From the NCBI GenBank assembly GCA_015179045.1, contig WHUZ01000118.1, positions 62,001 to 126,000 of the forward strand: a stretch of 64,000 nt of DNA, written 5' to 3'. Made by a program: the position numbers and the translations under genes. Origin of the DNA: Kalaharituber pfeilii. Taxonomy: Eukaryota > Ascomycota > Pezizomycetes > Pezizales > Pezizaceae. Shown here piece after piece: positions 21,286-32,234 of the stretch. Positions within the stretch are counted from its first letter, which is position 1; each line of letters opens with the position of its first letter. The notes below the pieces were generated by a model that saw only the letters and a list, made by a program, of their open reading frames with translations, was not told where the DNA came from and did no database searches.

Positions 21286-21707
21286 TATGGTGCCGGCAGC
21301 TTAGTACCAACACCCTGTAACTCATGCCAAGTCCCTTGCCTTTTCGTGTTTAGATAGTACTTATTGCATTGCATGCAACAAAAATTGCATAAACCGCATG
21401 CATTACTCAGGAGAAATGTGCCAAGACTAGCTGACTAAGTATTCAAAATTGCCCATTTAGGAGATTTTTGCCTTCTTGGCACGTTACATTTTTGACCATC
21501 TCCCATACAAAATGTTCTCTTTTATTATCCTATTCACATGTGCAGTTTTTTTTTTTTTTACTTTTTTCTAATCTTGTAGAATTATTCGCAATAGCAAATA
21601 CTATAGATTTACGAGATTTAAAATTCCAGATCTATAGTTGTGGTGTTATGGATACATAATTTGTCACCCCCTTGATTTGGTGTTGGTACTAAGCTACCGG
21701 CACCATA
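21286..21707. mobile_element. 418-bp MITE with ~26-nt terminal inverted repeats
   Basis: TGGTGCCGGCAGCTTAGTA (from 21288) is inverted at the other end as TACTAAGCTACCGGCACCA (to 21705), one mismatch over ~26 nt. TA flanks both ends (21286-21287, 21706-21707); a four-base ATAT duplication is equally compatible. Unit 2 reads GAGATATAGGCTCTGCAG at ~32917 without the element, so excising it in silico restores the sister sequence. The interior is AT-rich without an ORF, hence non-autonomous. Confidence 0.9.
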
Positions 21708-21856
21708 TAAGCTCCGTAGAATGATTAGATTTCGGTGAGAGGCGTGTGTGGCTTGGCTCCTCTGTACTAGTACAAGTCTTTAGGTCACTTAACTCCGCAT
21801 ACAGGCTACCAGCCAACACCTCCCCGCAGGTGCATTGCACCTCCTCACCACTGACC

Positions 21857-21940
21857 TTCCTCCTCCACATACCCTGCCATGGCCACGTGCTACAAGCGGG
21901 GTTATGTGATTTAAAAAAAAAAAAAATTCCTCCTCCAGAT
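21857..21940 (+). mobile_element. Tail-B micro-insertion with target duplication
   Basis: TTCCTCCTCCACAT at 21857-21870 and TTCCTCCTCCAGAT at 21927-21940 flank Tail B (ACCCTGCCATGGCCAC, then AAGCGGGGTTATGTGA) plus a short A-run. Unit 2 has TTTCCTCCTCCACATAGC at ~33233 without the insert. The target lies inside an older LINE RNase H relic. Confidence 0.88.
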
Positions 21941-22590
21941 GGTCACAGTCCGCAGCCGCAACCAGGCGTAGTTGGTGAGGGCTCTCCTGCACCACCTCAC
22001 GAATTTCCTCTTCGAAAACTAGCTTGTTCCCTCTCCTCCTTCTCTTCCTGACTAACTATTGATGCATACCGCCTTCCATAGCTTGTACGTGGTATTTCAT
22101 GCAGCTGGCCCCTACTTTCGCCTTCTCATCCGCCCTCTCATTGTCCTCGACCCCTACGTGGGCCTTCACCCACGCAAGCTTCACGACCCTGAGATCAGAG
22201 ATCTCTGAGCCTCCGCCGCTTTTCCCTACCAACTCTACCACATGTGGCAGATCTACATTCCTCGAATTGCCGGCTCTCTTGACCGCACGGGCTGCCTGGG
22301 CGTCTGCGAGCAACAATACCTTCGCTCTATCATCAATGGCTTCCCAGCACCACACCTCCGGCCTCGCTATAGCCCCCATCTGTAAAGATGGTCAGTGCAT
22401 TCCCCTTGGCTCTTTCGATCGCTTTCGCCCACTCTTCTGGGGCGGTCATCCTTCCCGAGCTTGAGACGCACCACCTCGACTTCTGCTGCAAGTGGGGGTA
22501 ACTGCGCGCCCGCAGGATATCCACTCATCCTCGTCCACCTCGAGCGTTCTGTACATGTCGCTGTCTGCTCTCTGTTGGGCAGAAGGTAAA
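21941..22590 (-). pseudogene. LINE RNase H relic (minus), unit 1
   Basis: Minus-strand frames keep RNase H motifs in order: LTIFTDGGYSEAGG (~22395-22355), KVLLLADAQAARAVKRAGN (~22315) and LAWVKAHVGVEDNERADEK (~22175-22120). At least one frame change separates the first from the rest. The same relic, more decayed, is at 33160-33945 in unit 2, so it inserted before the duplication. Confidence 0.8.
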
Positions 22591-22599
22591 CTACAATTG

Positions 22600-24275
22600 C
22601 GTGCCATTCGCTTTGTTCTTGCCTATCTGCTCAGTGGCCTATTCTCGATTCAAGCTAAAGGACCACGCGATCATCACATTTCACACCTACCAATCACACC
22701 CTGGATTTGGCGCGAGATTGACCAAATGCCCAGCCGCATGAGGCTCTTGAAGTTTAAGTTGGCAAATCCATTTACCCGTAGAGAATCAGCGAAAAGCCCG
22801 CCCTTGTCAGAGAGTCATAAAGGACCATAATGCTCGATTCTTAACACACTGGAGATATATACGAAGCCGGATTCTGCTGTATGCATGGTAGTGATGGTGG
22901 TAGGGTTGGGACTATGATTTGTACTCAAAAAGATCATGATCATTGCTTGAACGTACATAGAGCCAATAGCCTGAACATATGAACCAAAGCAAGTTTGTGT
23001 ACTTTCAGCTGCGATATTTTTCACACAATCTGGCCTTCACCCCCGGTCCAGAACGAGCGATTGAATGCCACCTAGCATCATTCTTCCCAGCGAAACCGCC
23101 ATCAATCGATAGTCATGCCGCGTTGAATCTATTGGATCTCATTGTGGCACCGAAATGCCTATTCCTACAAGCTAGCCTCTGGGACCCTATTACGCTGCCC
23201 GAATGTTGCTTCATGTACCTACGAAGGGTACAAGCAACTAGATTGTACATATTTAAGGCTTGGCCTTCAGCCGTTTCTTTTTTTTTTTTCTTTTTTTTTT
23301 GGGAGGGGGGGGAATAAACATGTACAGTGAATGATATGGGACGAGAGCTGATTCACTAATTAATGCACATGCTAGCTAGTAGCCCTGCAGTAAAGGTTGC
23401 GGCATGAGAATCATTTTTCCTGATCTACATACAACTCTAGGATCTCAGTTGATTGCAAGCTGCATCATTGGGCGCCCGCGAAGACTGGACTACATGTTCA
23501 TGGATGATCATCCTGTCAATATAATAAGCCGCTTTTGGAAATGGTGCACTATAGGTGAGGCTCTGCTGCAGATACGAGCTCTTAGCATCTGCGCGCGCAA
23601 ACACAGATACTAGCCAGTAGAATATGTATTCGGACAGGGGTACTAATGCACATTATGCGCTATGTGCGAATACATATTTTACTAGCTAGTACTAGCTGCG
23701 TGGTCGATCGCTCATCAAGCAGATGCCGCTCATGGATAATTTTCCGCTTGACCTGCTGAACACACTAAATCAAGGCAATACTCGAGTACACTCTATTTTC
23801 AGTAACTGAAAGATGCGGTTCGTAAAAGGTGACACATCATGAATAGAATGCAATTGCACCACAGCCTGTGGGAATAATTATAATCACCTTACAGCATGGG
23901 CATATCAGATCGTTGAGTGATATTAACACATGTACATTATGTCAGGAGAGTACGTCACCTTCAGCTCATCGTCATGCGGCTCTTTGACCACCCCAGCAGC
24001 GCATGGAGGTCCATTGGAGGAATCCACCCTTCTTTATATACAGACAAATGAAAACTATTTACCAATAGCAATATACAGGAACAACATAACTGATGTGGCA
24101 ACGATCTGCCTTTCTGTAATAATACGGCCTCTTAAGCTTGGTACACCTCGGCGATATACAATCATGCAGCGCTACGTACTAAATACACATGATACCATTA
24201 AGTAGAGTTACATGACAGAATCTGCTGCCAAGACATTGAAAGAAGCTGGAACAGAGGCGCGATTACAATCCATCA
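22600..24275. other. Duplicated spacer without recognised gene
   Basis: This block matches 34015-35710 in unit 2 and in part 46960-47560 in unit 3, and ends near GAAGCTGGAACAGAGGC (24241). ORFs of 60-110 codons are not preserved between units, so no gene is called. 23276-23312 holds a T-rich tract and a G-run. 24092-24125 (GATGTGGCAACGATCTGCC) resembles sequence upstream of the pogo transposase at 62078. Confidence 0.55.
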
Positions 24276-24799
24276 TTCTTGGGCGGGCAAAACCTCGCTA
24301 AATTCGATGCACTAGTTTCACTGCTTTTGGCCGCCAATCAGTCATATCAAATTGCAACTACACCTTTACTTGCAGGATTGCCCTCGCCTACTACCAGACT
24401 GACGAGATTGCATAGGTCCATATTATATTGACTGCCAGGACTAACTACATGATCTAATAGTTATGCTATGGCTGCTGGTACTGGCTAGAGGCATCGAGTT
24501 TTTTCCCGCACAAGAGATACTGTCTTTCACCACAAAGCGACGTACACCACGACCCGACACACGTTTTACACCAAAACTGAGCATGCGCAACATATATCTC
24601 AACCACCAGAATAGAACTTTGTATGCGCATTTCAGGGGAAATAAATGAAGGGTTATTATTCACCTTTAATACCTCTATTTAAACTGAATAGACATTGTGG
24701 TCAATTAATGGCACCATGAGGTTTTCATTGATGTCTTGGCATACATTTATATGGAATTCTCATACAAAGTGCACTGTAGGGTGGAATGCACTACTTCCC

Positions 24800-25586
24800 T
24801 TCAACGCTCGCCTCAATATAACACCTTTTAATGGTGTCAGTGAACGCAAAATTCGAACAATACGACGGCGAGCTGATAGCAATAAGCGAAGCGTTGGAAC
24901 AACAAGGCGAGCTGCTGATTGTCACCGACTCACAAACGGCAATAGCAAGACTTCGGAGAATAGGAAGAGGGGAACCCACGGTAGACGGTGCGTCCACATT
25001 GGTTAGGAAGAGTTGGGAGAACCGAGTAGCGAGAGGGGACCTAGACCTGGCAGTGATATGGGTTAAAAGCCACAAGGGGGTGAAAGGGAACACGGAGGCA
25101 GACTGGGCGGCCAAAATCGGCACAGCGCTACAATACGAAGACGAGACCGTAACAGAAGCAGGATTAAGACAAGACTATAAGGCACTGCGAGCCACGGAGA
25201 GAAACCAGGCAGGCTTAAACTACCGGCCCTTGCAAATCGCCGACCGGAGGAAGTATCTCTCGACGCTGGCGGGGATCCTGGGAAACAAAGGACTGAAAGA
25301 ATGGAGATACCACATAGGGAAGGCCGAATCACCGGAATGCCGATGGTGCGGGGAGGCCCCGGAAAACTGGGAACATGTACGGAAAGACTGCAAGGCGTGG
25401 GCTAGGAAATGCGGGGGGCGGAAGGTATAAGACAGATTGATAAGGGAGTAAACATACGGGAGATCTTGGAATGGGCACGGGGAGAATAGATGAGAGTGAC
25501 GCATATATTTCACTTATTTTATGTATTTCAATATCGCCATAGCCCATAGGGCGGCATGCGATTAATGAAAAAAAAAAAAAAAAAAA
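24800..25586 (+). mobile_element. LINE-A 3' fragment inside the DNA element
   Basis: The host element breaks off after CTACTTCCC (24799) and resumes at ~25587 with TAATGGTTATAGAATTCTGG, matching the uninterrupted CTACTTCCCGTCGACATAATGG in the reverse complement of 6690-6720. Between lies the 3' part of ORF2, Tail A with an ATCGC/GCGAT outer stem (25532-25563) and ~19 A. I found no clear target duplication; a small target deletion is possible. Confidence 0.88.
24831..25430 (+). pseudogene. LINE-A RNase H domain fragment
   Basis: This open frame has the RNase H motifs ELIAISEALE (~24868), LLIVTDSQTAIARL (~24912) and WVKSHKGVKGNTEADWAAK (~25058-25114), then CRWCGEAPENWEHVRKDC (~25338-25391), a CX2CX7HX4C zinc motif. 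A TAA follows at 25430, before the usual end; the family terminus (ILEWARGE) is readable ~50 nt further in the same frame, so this is a premature stop. It is the least damaged RNase H of the Tail-A family here. Confidence 0.88.
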
Positions 25587-26129
25587 ATAATGGTTATAGA
25601 ATTCTGGCTAAAGAGTCTTCCTAATAGGTCTCTTGATAATCAGTGCTTTCAATGGCTTAATGTTGTTTAATGCCTAGTTCATACCTCAAACTGCCATTTC
25701 CAGTAGTTTTTCTATACAATTATTGCATACAATTTCTATGAGAATATGAGTTTTGTGAACAAATCCATCACTTCTTTGGAAATTTTCCTGGTGTGCTTCT
25801 CACATCTTTGAATAAGGCAAAATATTGATATTCATGTGTCTTACTATTTGTTTATCACATTTAATTCAGGTGTGATAAGTGGAACAGTGGTATTACAGCG
25901 AAAAAGATATGCCAAGCCCATGCCAATGTATGATGCGAAATTCATGGAATCATAATTCCCTTCAAAACATCATTTCTGAAAAACTAAGGCACGGAATATG
26001 CTGATTGTTCCTTCATTTAACCCCTCTACAAGCTGGATGCCAAATTCTAATCTGGTGGTTGAGATATATGTTTTGGTGTAAAACGTGCGTCGGAACGTGG
26101 TGTACTTCGCATTGTGGTAAGTTACAGTA

Positions 26130-27870
26130 CCTCAGTAGTGCGCAATGTCCCGGTAGCGTGCATTACTTTGAAATGATACAATTTTATTATTTGCATGCAG
26201 AATATCTGGACGTTAGTGTTGTATATATGTGGGCCTTCGCACGCAAGTAAGTATAGCTGGTATCAGGGTATGGCTGTTGTGGCTTGAACCCAGTCAAGCC
26301 TCAATTCTCGATAGATTTTGATGGTCCTCGGGCGATTGGCTGTACTGAAACTGGTACTCAATGCTCAATCAATTAGGAAGTAATTGGGGAATCGTCCTCT
26401 GACAACTGGCCGATGATTGTGCTCAATGGAAACGTTGATTTTTAAATGCCCCTTTTCCTTCACACCAGCTTGAGGGGATGCACCTCTTCCATCCCTAAAT
26501 TCAACGTAGGAACAAATCTACAGACGAATAAAAACAAATTTTTTCCCAAAAGTTCCATTTCCATTTACTACTTATGTATATATACAACATAAACCGTAAC
26601 GCTCCACACCACCACTCCATCTATATACCTAAGCATATAAAACACAACGTTAAATACGCTGGTGCCCAAACAAACCAAACAACTCCGAACTCCATCCTCT
26701 CAGAAAGCCCCCGCTGATTGTAACCCCCCATTCATATCCGGAAAAATCATCGTTGGACTTGCCAGTTAATTGTCCTCATGTTTAGCCAACACAATGCCTG
26801 CAATAGCGGAAGATTGATCCAATGATATACTAAAACTAACTACTGAAAAGAGGGTATCCTAAAAAATCCGGTAATTAATAATGTTGTCCAAAATCCAGCT
26901 TTCAACTGGTTTAGGTAATGCCTGGTACATAGGATTTATTGAGGATACGGAATTAGGGAAAGGAAAGAGAGTGGAGAAGTAGTATTCTGGTTTTGGAATG
27001 AAAGAGATAATAGAACCCTCCCCCACCCGAACCCCTCCACCCGGGTATGTGGTGGAATTCGTAAAATGGTGACCGTAGTTGTGTAATGCTATTCGTCTGC
27101 AAGTGGAAATCTGTCCAAGCGTCATCTCAAAGCCAAAAACAGATATCGTAGAGAGCCTCGCTTGCTTCCTCCCTCCTCGGTAACAACAGCACCTCCAATT
27201 GATATCCCACTAACGAACAGTCACGAAAACTCTACGTTTGCAAATCCCGGGTTGCAACCTCCAACAATCATCCGTTACTAGCCCGACGGGATTACTATGG
27301 AACCTATTTTGTAAATCTTGAAGAAAAGTCGATAATTGGATAATTATGTATCAATTCAATTTCATATATTGAGTGAAGTATCACAAGAGACTCTGACTTA
27401 TATACATGAAGCGACAATTCAGTAGGTTATTAAGCTCGTAACCAGCTCCGATTAGTCACACTGATTTGTAGGTTATTCGAGTAACAATGAAGCTTCTTGA
27501 GCGCTAAATGGACATAGAGCAGGTTTGACTTATAATACTTATGGGGATATAATAGCAGTAACAACACCAACAGAAAAGAATGCAATAAGCTGTTTTCGTA
27601 CCCAGCACTTAAGCCACCCAGTGGTGCGATAGCAACTTAATTGTCTGCATGCTCGTGTCATCTTCGGTTAATCAAGGAGAAGATCCCAATCATCGAATAG
27701 AAGTTGAGTTGATGTTTCATGACACTGCTGATGAGAATGAGACCGTCAAGTGGAGCACCCGCAGCATAGATATGATCATATGAATATCGCGCCCTGCGAT
27801 GTGATCTGCAGCTATAGCTGTGGGGTAAAAACGCGGAGGTGATAGCGGAGCGATAGATAGCGTAGCGGAA
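26130..27870. other. Duplicated spacer without recognised gene
   Basis: 26440-27630 is the unit-2 counterpart of 10510-11960. 26165-26215 (ACTTTGAAATGATACA, then TTGCATGCAGAAT) also matches the left flank of the DNA element at 6080-6118. ORFs are short and not shared between the copies. No RNA gene or regulatory element could be supported. Confidence 0.55.
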
Positions 27871-28699
27871 AAAAGATGGGTGTAGGCGTGCTAAAGCCGC
27901 TGCTGAGAGAGGCGCATGTTTCTTGCAAACTCACATAAAGCTAACAGAAGACAGGGCTGACTGTGAAGGTAAGATCTGTGAATGCAGGCGATCATGCGAA
28001 AGGACAGAACTGACTTGGCAGTCGATCGAACTGTGCATGGTGTAGCTCCCTTCCTGCACGAGTAGTGCCTCGCCCTAGGAACAGCACAGAGGTTCAAATT
28101 TCATTTTTATATTTTAGGGTCACGTAACCCCGCATACAGGATGCTAGTTCACAAGGAAGACTAGAGTCCATCATCTGTTTTTCCTACAATGAGGTTTGAG
28201 CCAGTTGGCATCTGTAAAGTTAGACACAAGTTTGCTTCATTGGGGTGTACTTCTACCATATATGGGAAAGGAAAGCTGGTAAAGCCCAAGGGCGATAGGT
28301 AGTAGCGGCGAAGCTGGGTAACCTAGGTCGCAGAAGGCTAGTAGAAGAGATATGAAGGTAAAAATAAATGGAAGAAGTTCCAATACCGAATGGCTACAAG
28401 GGTCACTTGAGCATACAGTACGACAAGAGTAGGAGAGAAATGGTGGAGCTTGAATTGGGCTTGAAGATCTCCGGACATACATCCGTACTCTGCGGACAAT
28501 GGCAGAGGCCAGGCGAAGCAACTCAGAACCCAGACCCCTTTCCACTTCAACTGTGCTGAGTACAATATAGGGACCAATCACATGCCAGAGAATATGGCCT
28601 TGGAGAGTAGATTAACTGATGACGGATGACGAACACAGGACAGTTTCCTGCGATGGAAGCCGATTGGGAGATAATCACCCAGAGCACAGAAATGAAGAC

Positions 28700-29280
28700 A
28701 GGAGCGGGGTATGCTATACAGCACCCAAAAACCTTATTTTTTTTGGGCCACGTAACACAGCATACAGGCTACCAGCCCATGGCAGGGTGCACCCAGAGAC
28801 AGGCCGCTGGCCCAAAGACTCCATATACCTAGGGGAGCTTGCAACTGTAAACGACGCAAGCGTCCTGTTGCTAGCCGCGGCTGCAGCAATCGAAGACCTG
28901 CGTAACGACGTGACCTCACTGGTAATCGTGATAGCATCAGAGAGTCGACATTGTGTAAATCTGATTCATAGCCGGGCTAGAGGGAGGGGCCTGGGGGACA
29001 TCCAGGGCAGTAGATCTAGACTGAGGCGAGCATCGGACGCAGAGCTACCGGTAGCATGGAACATATGGAAGAGCAGACGCTGGGTGATGGGATTCAAGGC
29101 GGGTTAGAGGCTGGATAACAGGGGTGAGCGGCTGAGGAACCTTACATACTTCGTAATTTTCTCAGTTTAGGGGGCGTAAAGGAGTTGGCTAAAGAGGATT
29201 GAGAAGAAGAGGAGGAGCGAGGAGTGCGAGCGGCGTTGCAAGGTGGGGTGCGCCCCTACAGGGAAGCAGCTCAACGACTA
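28700..29280 (+). pseudogene. Ancestral LINE RNase H relic, unit 2
   Basis: This is the counterpart of 15210-15569 plus 16861-17200 in unit 1 and 41460-41960 in unit 3. A decayed RNase H-like reading (AAAAAIEDLRNDVTSLVIV at ~28877) is visible but no catalytic set remains. An inverted Tail-B variant-2 relic at ~28740-28800 (GGCTACCAGCCCATGGCAGG) is shared with unit 1, so it too is pre-duplication. Confidence 0.6.
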
Positions 29281-29579
29281 GCTCCCATCATAGCCCAGTT
29301 GCAAAAATTTTCTGCAGCCTGCAGTCGTTGACATGCATCTCTATCATACTTTCAATCATCCTTCTGTCAGTTCTGAGAATGGATCATATCTGCACAACCT
29401 TGATGAAAAAGGTAAGATCATTTTCGATGCAATTGTTGTCAAGTTAGCAACAACCCGCCTAGGCAAAACGAGAGGTGTACGATTTAATTCTCTCCAAGGT
29501 GCACTTGGTCATTCATGCGATATGTAAGTAGAGTCAAACTAGAAAAATATTTCATCTATCGCCATTCACCTATACTATC

Positions 29580-29928
29580 TTTGGTGCTACTTCTCCCTTT
29601 CGTCAACTGGACTACGGTTCGCTGGAGGTATTAACTCTGTCATTCCATTGTCCCTGTGAATTGCTGGTGAATGCTGATATATCAGATTGGCAAGGAAACA
29701 ATCCCAGCCATTTTTTCGGACAGTGTTCGTCTGCAAACATTAGCTCTCTCTCTCTGTGTAAGCGAGCTCCTTATTTACCTTCCAAACCGACTCCCTGTGC
29801 TAATTTGCTCCCAGCTGCTTTTGCAGTCTCATATACATTGAGAATATTGAAATCATTCCAATTTCCAGGAAGGTTGCAAAGCCCGAGCACTGGGAGTTGT
29901 AAATTTACTGACATTCAAAGACTACTAG
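29580..29928 (+). promoter_or_regulatory. Conserved upstream region of membrane-protein gene 2
   Basis: It matches 17935-18270 and 42650-42995, including GCTGATATATCAGATTGGCAA. The candidate leader intron starts GTAAGC (~29758) and ends CCCAG (~29814); the branch-like ACTAAC of unit 1 is changed to ACCGAC here. Two stop codons lie directly before the ATG (ACTACTAG). Confidence 0.55.
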
Positions 29929-32070
29929 ATGTCTGCCAGTGACACGTTAGATGCATATTCATTGACTGATATCCCTCCTGATGCATACCTCACATGGACC
30001 AAATTCACATTTCCAGATGAACATGATGGCAAAATAGCGATTGCCATGTCCGAATCACATGGGAGAATGACTATTGCATTGTATACCCTTCTCATCACAG
30101 TCATCTTCAGTGTGATATGGGATATATTGCTATCACTGATAGTCCTCCTCTATACCCCCAAGCACATGACACGTACTAACTACATTACTATGATCGCCAC
30201 TTGGAACTCCTCTGATCATCTCCATGCCATACCAGTGCTGTTAAAGCATGCATTGAAAATTTTCTGGGAAATCCTTAGAAAGGACAATGTGACTGAATCG
30301 ACATGGAAGTCATTTGGGCTTGACGCAGTCATCCTGTTGTTAGCTTTAGGTGGGTGGGGAGGTAGCTTAGCAATGGGGTTGAAATTTCCGGAACTCCTCG
30401 TTATTAGGAATGCGGCACCTATCAATCCAGCCTCGGTATTCTATCCAAACTTCACTGATCCGAATGCGGTTTTCGTGATTGCACAGTATAATAGAAGAAT
30501 TGCGACGCAAACTATAGCAACTGTCGATAGATATGAGGCCAAAATTAAAGAGCGCGTCAAAGTGACCATCAACGATCCAACCAATGACTCTAATGAACAG
30601 CGCTACAAAATTTACTACAGTTACAACGTAAGCGGGCTAGACATGGGTTTACAGCATCTCAGTCATCTTACCTTACACGTCCATGGGCAGTGCAACTTTG
30701 AGGACTCTTGGTACAACAAATCTAGATCTGGCTTTGCTGATGAAAGATATAATTTAGATGCAGGATATTGGGAAGCTTACATTGTGTGGCCAAACAATAC
30801 AAGGGATGAATTTATAGAGGATTTTGTCTATTATGATGTGCTAGGGTCAGTACCAATCTCTCGAAGGCATCCACCGTTTGCAAAGTTTCTCTCACCGAAT
30901 TACACCATAACTGCTGGAGGTAATACAATCAATCAAGAGACTGGAAGGAGCTACTATTCAATTGTGCCATCTACTGCTACGCGAATGTCTTATACAGCAA
31001 GCGAAGATGCTTGGTATGCTACACAAAATCAATCTTCAAAGGGCCTACGTGCTGAATACCCCTATGAAATTAAGTTTGGCAGGCCACCACTCAAATGTTG
31101 GGAAGTCAATGACTGGTCCTACAAAAGTTGGCGAGGTAAAATGGCACATCTCTTCAACACCACGGCTGATGGGCCACGTGCACCAATAATACTCCCACCA
31201 GCCATCAAGGAGATTTTATCAACACAGTTGGTTATTCCTGCTATTGTCAGCCTGGGCAAGAGCATTGTCGCTAGTGCACTAAAGTCTGCAACTCAGACAA
31301 TAGGTCCAGACAATGTAATTGATGCGGGAAGCTCTTCAGCAGAGGAAGATATGAGAAGATTGATTTTGGCTGCCTTTCTTGCAACCAGAGATATCTTTCG
31401 TGAAACGGTGATGGCACAGAATGCAGATGCTAGTATCAAGTCTAGCAATGGTTTGATCACAGCTGACGGAGGCTACTTGGAAGGCACTGGAGATTTTATT
31501 GTGGCCAGCCGGACTGTGGTTGCTCTTGACTTTACTCAGATGATTCTAGTGCCAGCCATTTTGGTATGCTTACTTCTGATATCAGTTGGTGTAAGGCTGA
31601 CGAGAAAAATGACCAAACTGGATGGGAAACCTGGGAGATTTCGGCGCTTTGCTTTGTACGCTTCTGGTTTGCAGGCATCACAACTATACAGGTTACTTGA
31701 CCTGGCTTTAGCAAGAAGAGGTAGAGAACCAATCTGGTCCAATGAGAAGGGGTGGGTTCCATTCGTTTCTAGCCACAGTCCAACAGATCTGCCAGTACCA
31801 GAACTGCAGGTTGCAACGAATGACCACAGAAATGGCCCGCAGATTGTTATGGGGCTTCGAGACCAACCGCAGGACCAGTTCGGTCGCCCTGCCACCTCCT
31901 ACTCGGACGACCTCTCGAAGGATGTGACCAATAGCAAACAGCCTGCAAGCCCAGAGGCAAGTCCAAAGGAGGGAACAACTACGTCTACTGCAGAGCTTAC
32001 GGCGGTGCGGACAAGTATTACGGACAGCAAGAAACCTGTCTACTACATTTTACCACAAGAGGATTATTAG
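29929..32070 (+). CDS. Three-pass membrane protein of unknown function, paralogue 2
   Basis: This intact 713-residue ORF is collinear with paralogues 1 and 3 and clearly homologous throughout. The three hydrophobic helices, the two ectodomain cysteines (CNFEDSWYN and CWEVNDWSYKSW), the basic juxtamembrane stretch and ALYASGLQASQLYRLLDLAL are kept. Divergence concentrates in the outer domain between ~175 and ~310, where short indels occur, while the helices and tail change little. That pattern fits an exposed, faster-changing ectodomain. The C terminus ends with a variable Ser/Thr-rich stretch and LPQEDY. Function unknown. Confidence 0.93.
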   Translation: MSASDTLDAYSLTDIPPDAYLTWTKFTFPDEHDGKIAIAMSESHGRMTIALYTLLITVIFSVIWDILLSLIVLLYTPKHMTRTNYITMIATWNSSDHLHAIPVLLKHALKIFWEILRKDNVTESTWKSFGLDAVILLLALGGWGGSLAMGLKFPELLVIRNAAPINPASVFYPNFTDPNAVFVIAQYNRRIATQTIATVDRYEAKIKERVKVTINDPTNDSNEQRYKIYYSYNVSGLDMGLQHLSHLTLHVHGQCNFEDSWYNKSRSGFADERYNLDAGYWEAYIVWPNNTRDEFIEDFVYYDVLGSVPISRRHPPFAKFLSPNYTITAGGNTINQETGRSYYSIVPSTATRMSYTASEDAWYATQNQSSKGLRAEYPYEIKFGRPPLKCWEVNDWSYKSWRGKMAHLFNTTADGPRAPIILPPAIKEILSTQLVIPAIVSLGKSIVASALKSATQTIGPDNVIDAGSSSAEEDMRRLILAAFLATRDIFRETVMAQNADASIKSSNGLITADGGYLEGTGDFIVASRTVVALDFTQMILVPAILVCLLLISVGVRLTRKMTKLDGKPGRFRRFALYASGLQASQLYRLLDLALARRGREPIWSNEKGWVPFVSSHSPTDLPVPELQVATNDHRNGPQIVMGLRDQPQDQFGRPATSYSDDLSKDVTNSKQPASPEASPKEGTTTSTAELTAVRTSITDSKKPVYYILPQEDY

Positions 32071-32234
32071 TCCTGACAGTGGGTGCGAGGTATTGTTTCT
32101 ATATCGGTGGGGCAGAGGCTAAGTGTCTTCGAAGGCCGTTTATTCCTACTGGTATACAATTATGCATTCACTTTTTTCAGCGCTTTGTATTTCTTTTTGA
32201 ATTTATTTACTATTTCTTTTTTTTTGATGGTACC

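Larger units (their letters stand above)
20640..21740 (+). mobile_element. Relic of the inverted-repeat DNA element downstream of gene 1
   Basis: Sequence from ~20640 (CACACAAAACCAGCACAAAG, then CATGTTTTTCACTTAACCGACC) through ~21285 is a diverged relative of the element at 6128 and 24520. Shared blocks include GCAATTCTTCATATTC, AGAAGCGCAGCAAGGAA-like and CATTAATCGATCACA-like. It is present after all three paralogous genes, so it predates the duplication. It now carries two later insertions, a Tail-B fragment (20848-20935) and a MITE (21286-21707). Confidence 0.65.
10500..24275. repeat. Segmental duplication unit 1
   Basis: Blocks here recur in the same order in unit 2 and partly in unit 3. 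10510-11960 matches ~26440-27630, 12600-12690 matches 27690-27770, 14450-15570 matches 27870-29100 and 40560-41900. 16860-17510 matches 29100-29575, and 17930-20424 (gene plus promoter) matches 29575-32070 and 42640-45056. 20540-21285 matches 32080-32930 and 45150-45900, and 22650-24275 matches 34015-35710 and partly 46960-47560. Gaps in the matches are mostly the mobile elements listed separately. Boundaries are approximate because they were judged by eye. Confidence 0.85.
24518..26129. mobile_element. TA-flanked inverted-repeat DNA element, copy 2 (split by LINE-A)
   Basis: The left end at 24520 (CTGTCTTTCACCACAAAGCG) and the right end at 26127 (inward CTGTAACTTACCACAATGCG) are inverted repeats with the internal ACGTTTTACACCAAAA block. 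TA is present on both sides (24518-24519 and 26128-26129). Apart from the LINE-A insert it is about 820 bp and lies in the opposite orientation to the copy at 6126-10430, so it is an independent insertion rather than part of the duplication. No transposase ORF. Confidence 0.85.
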
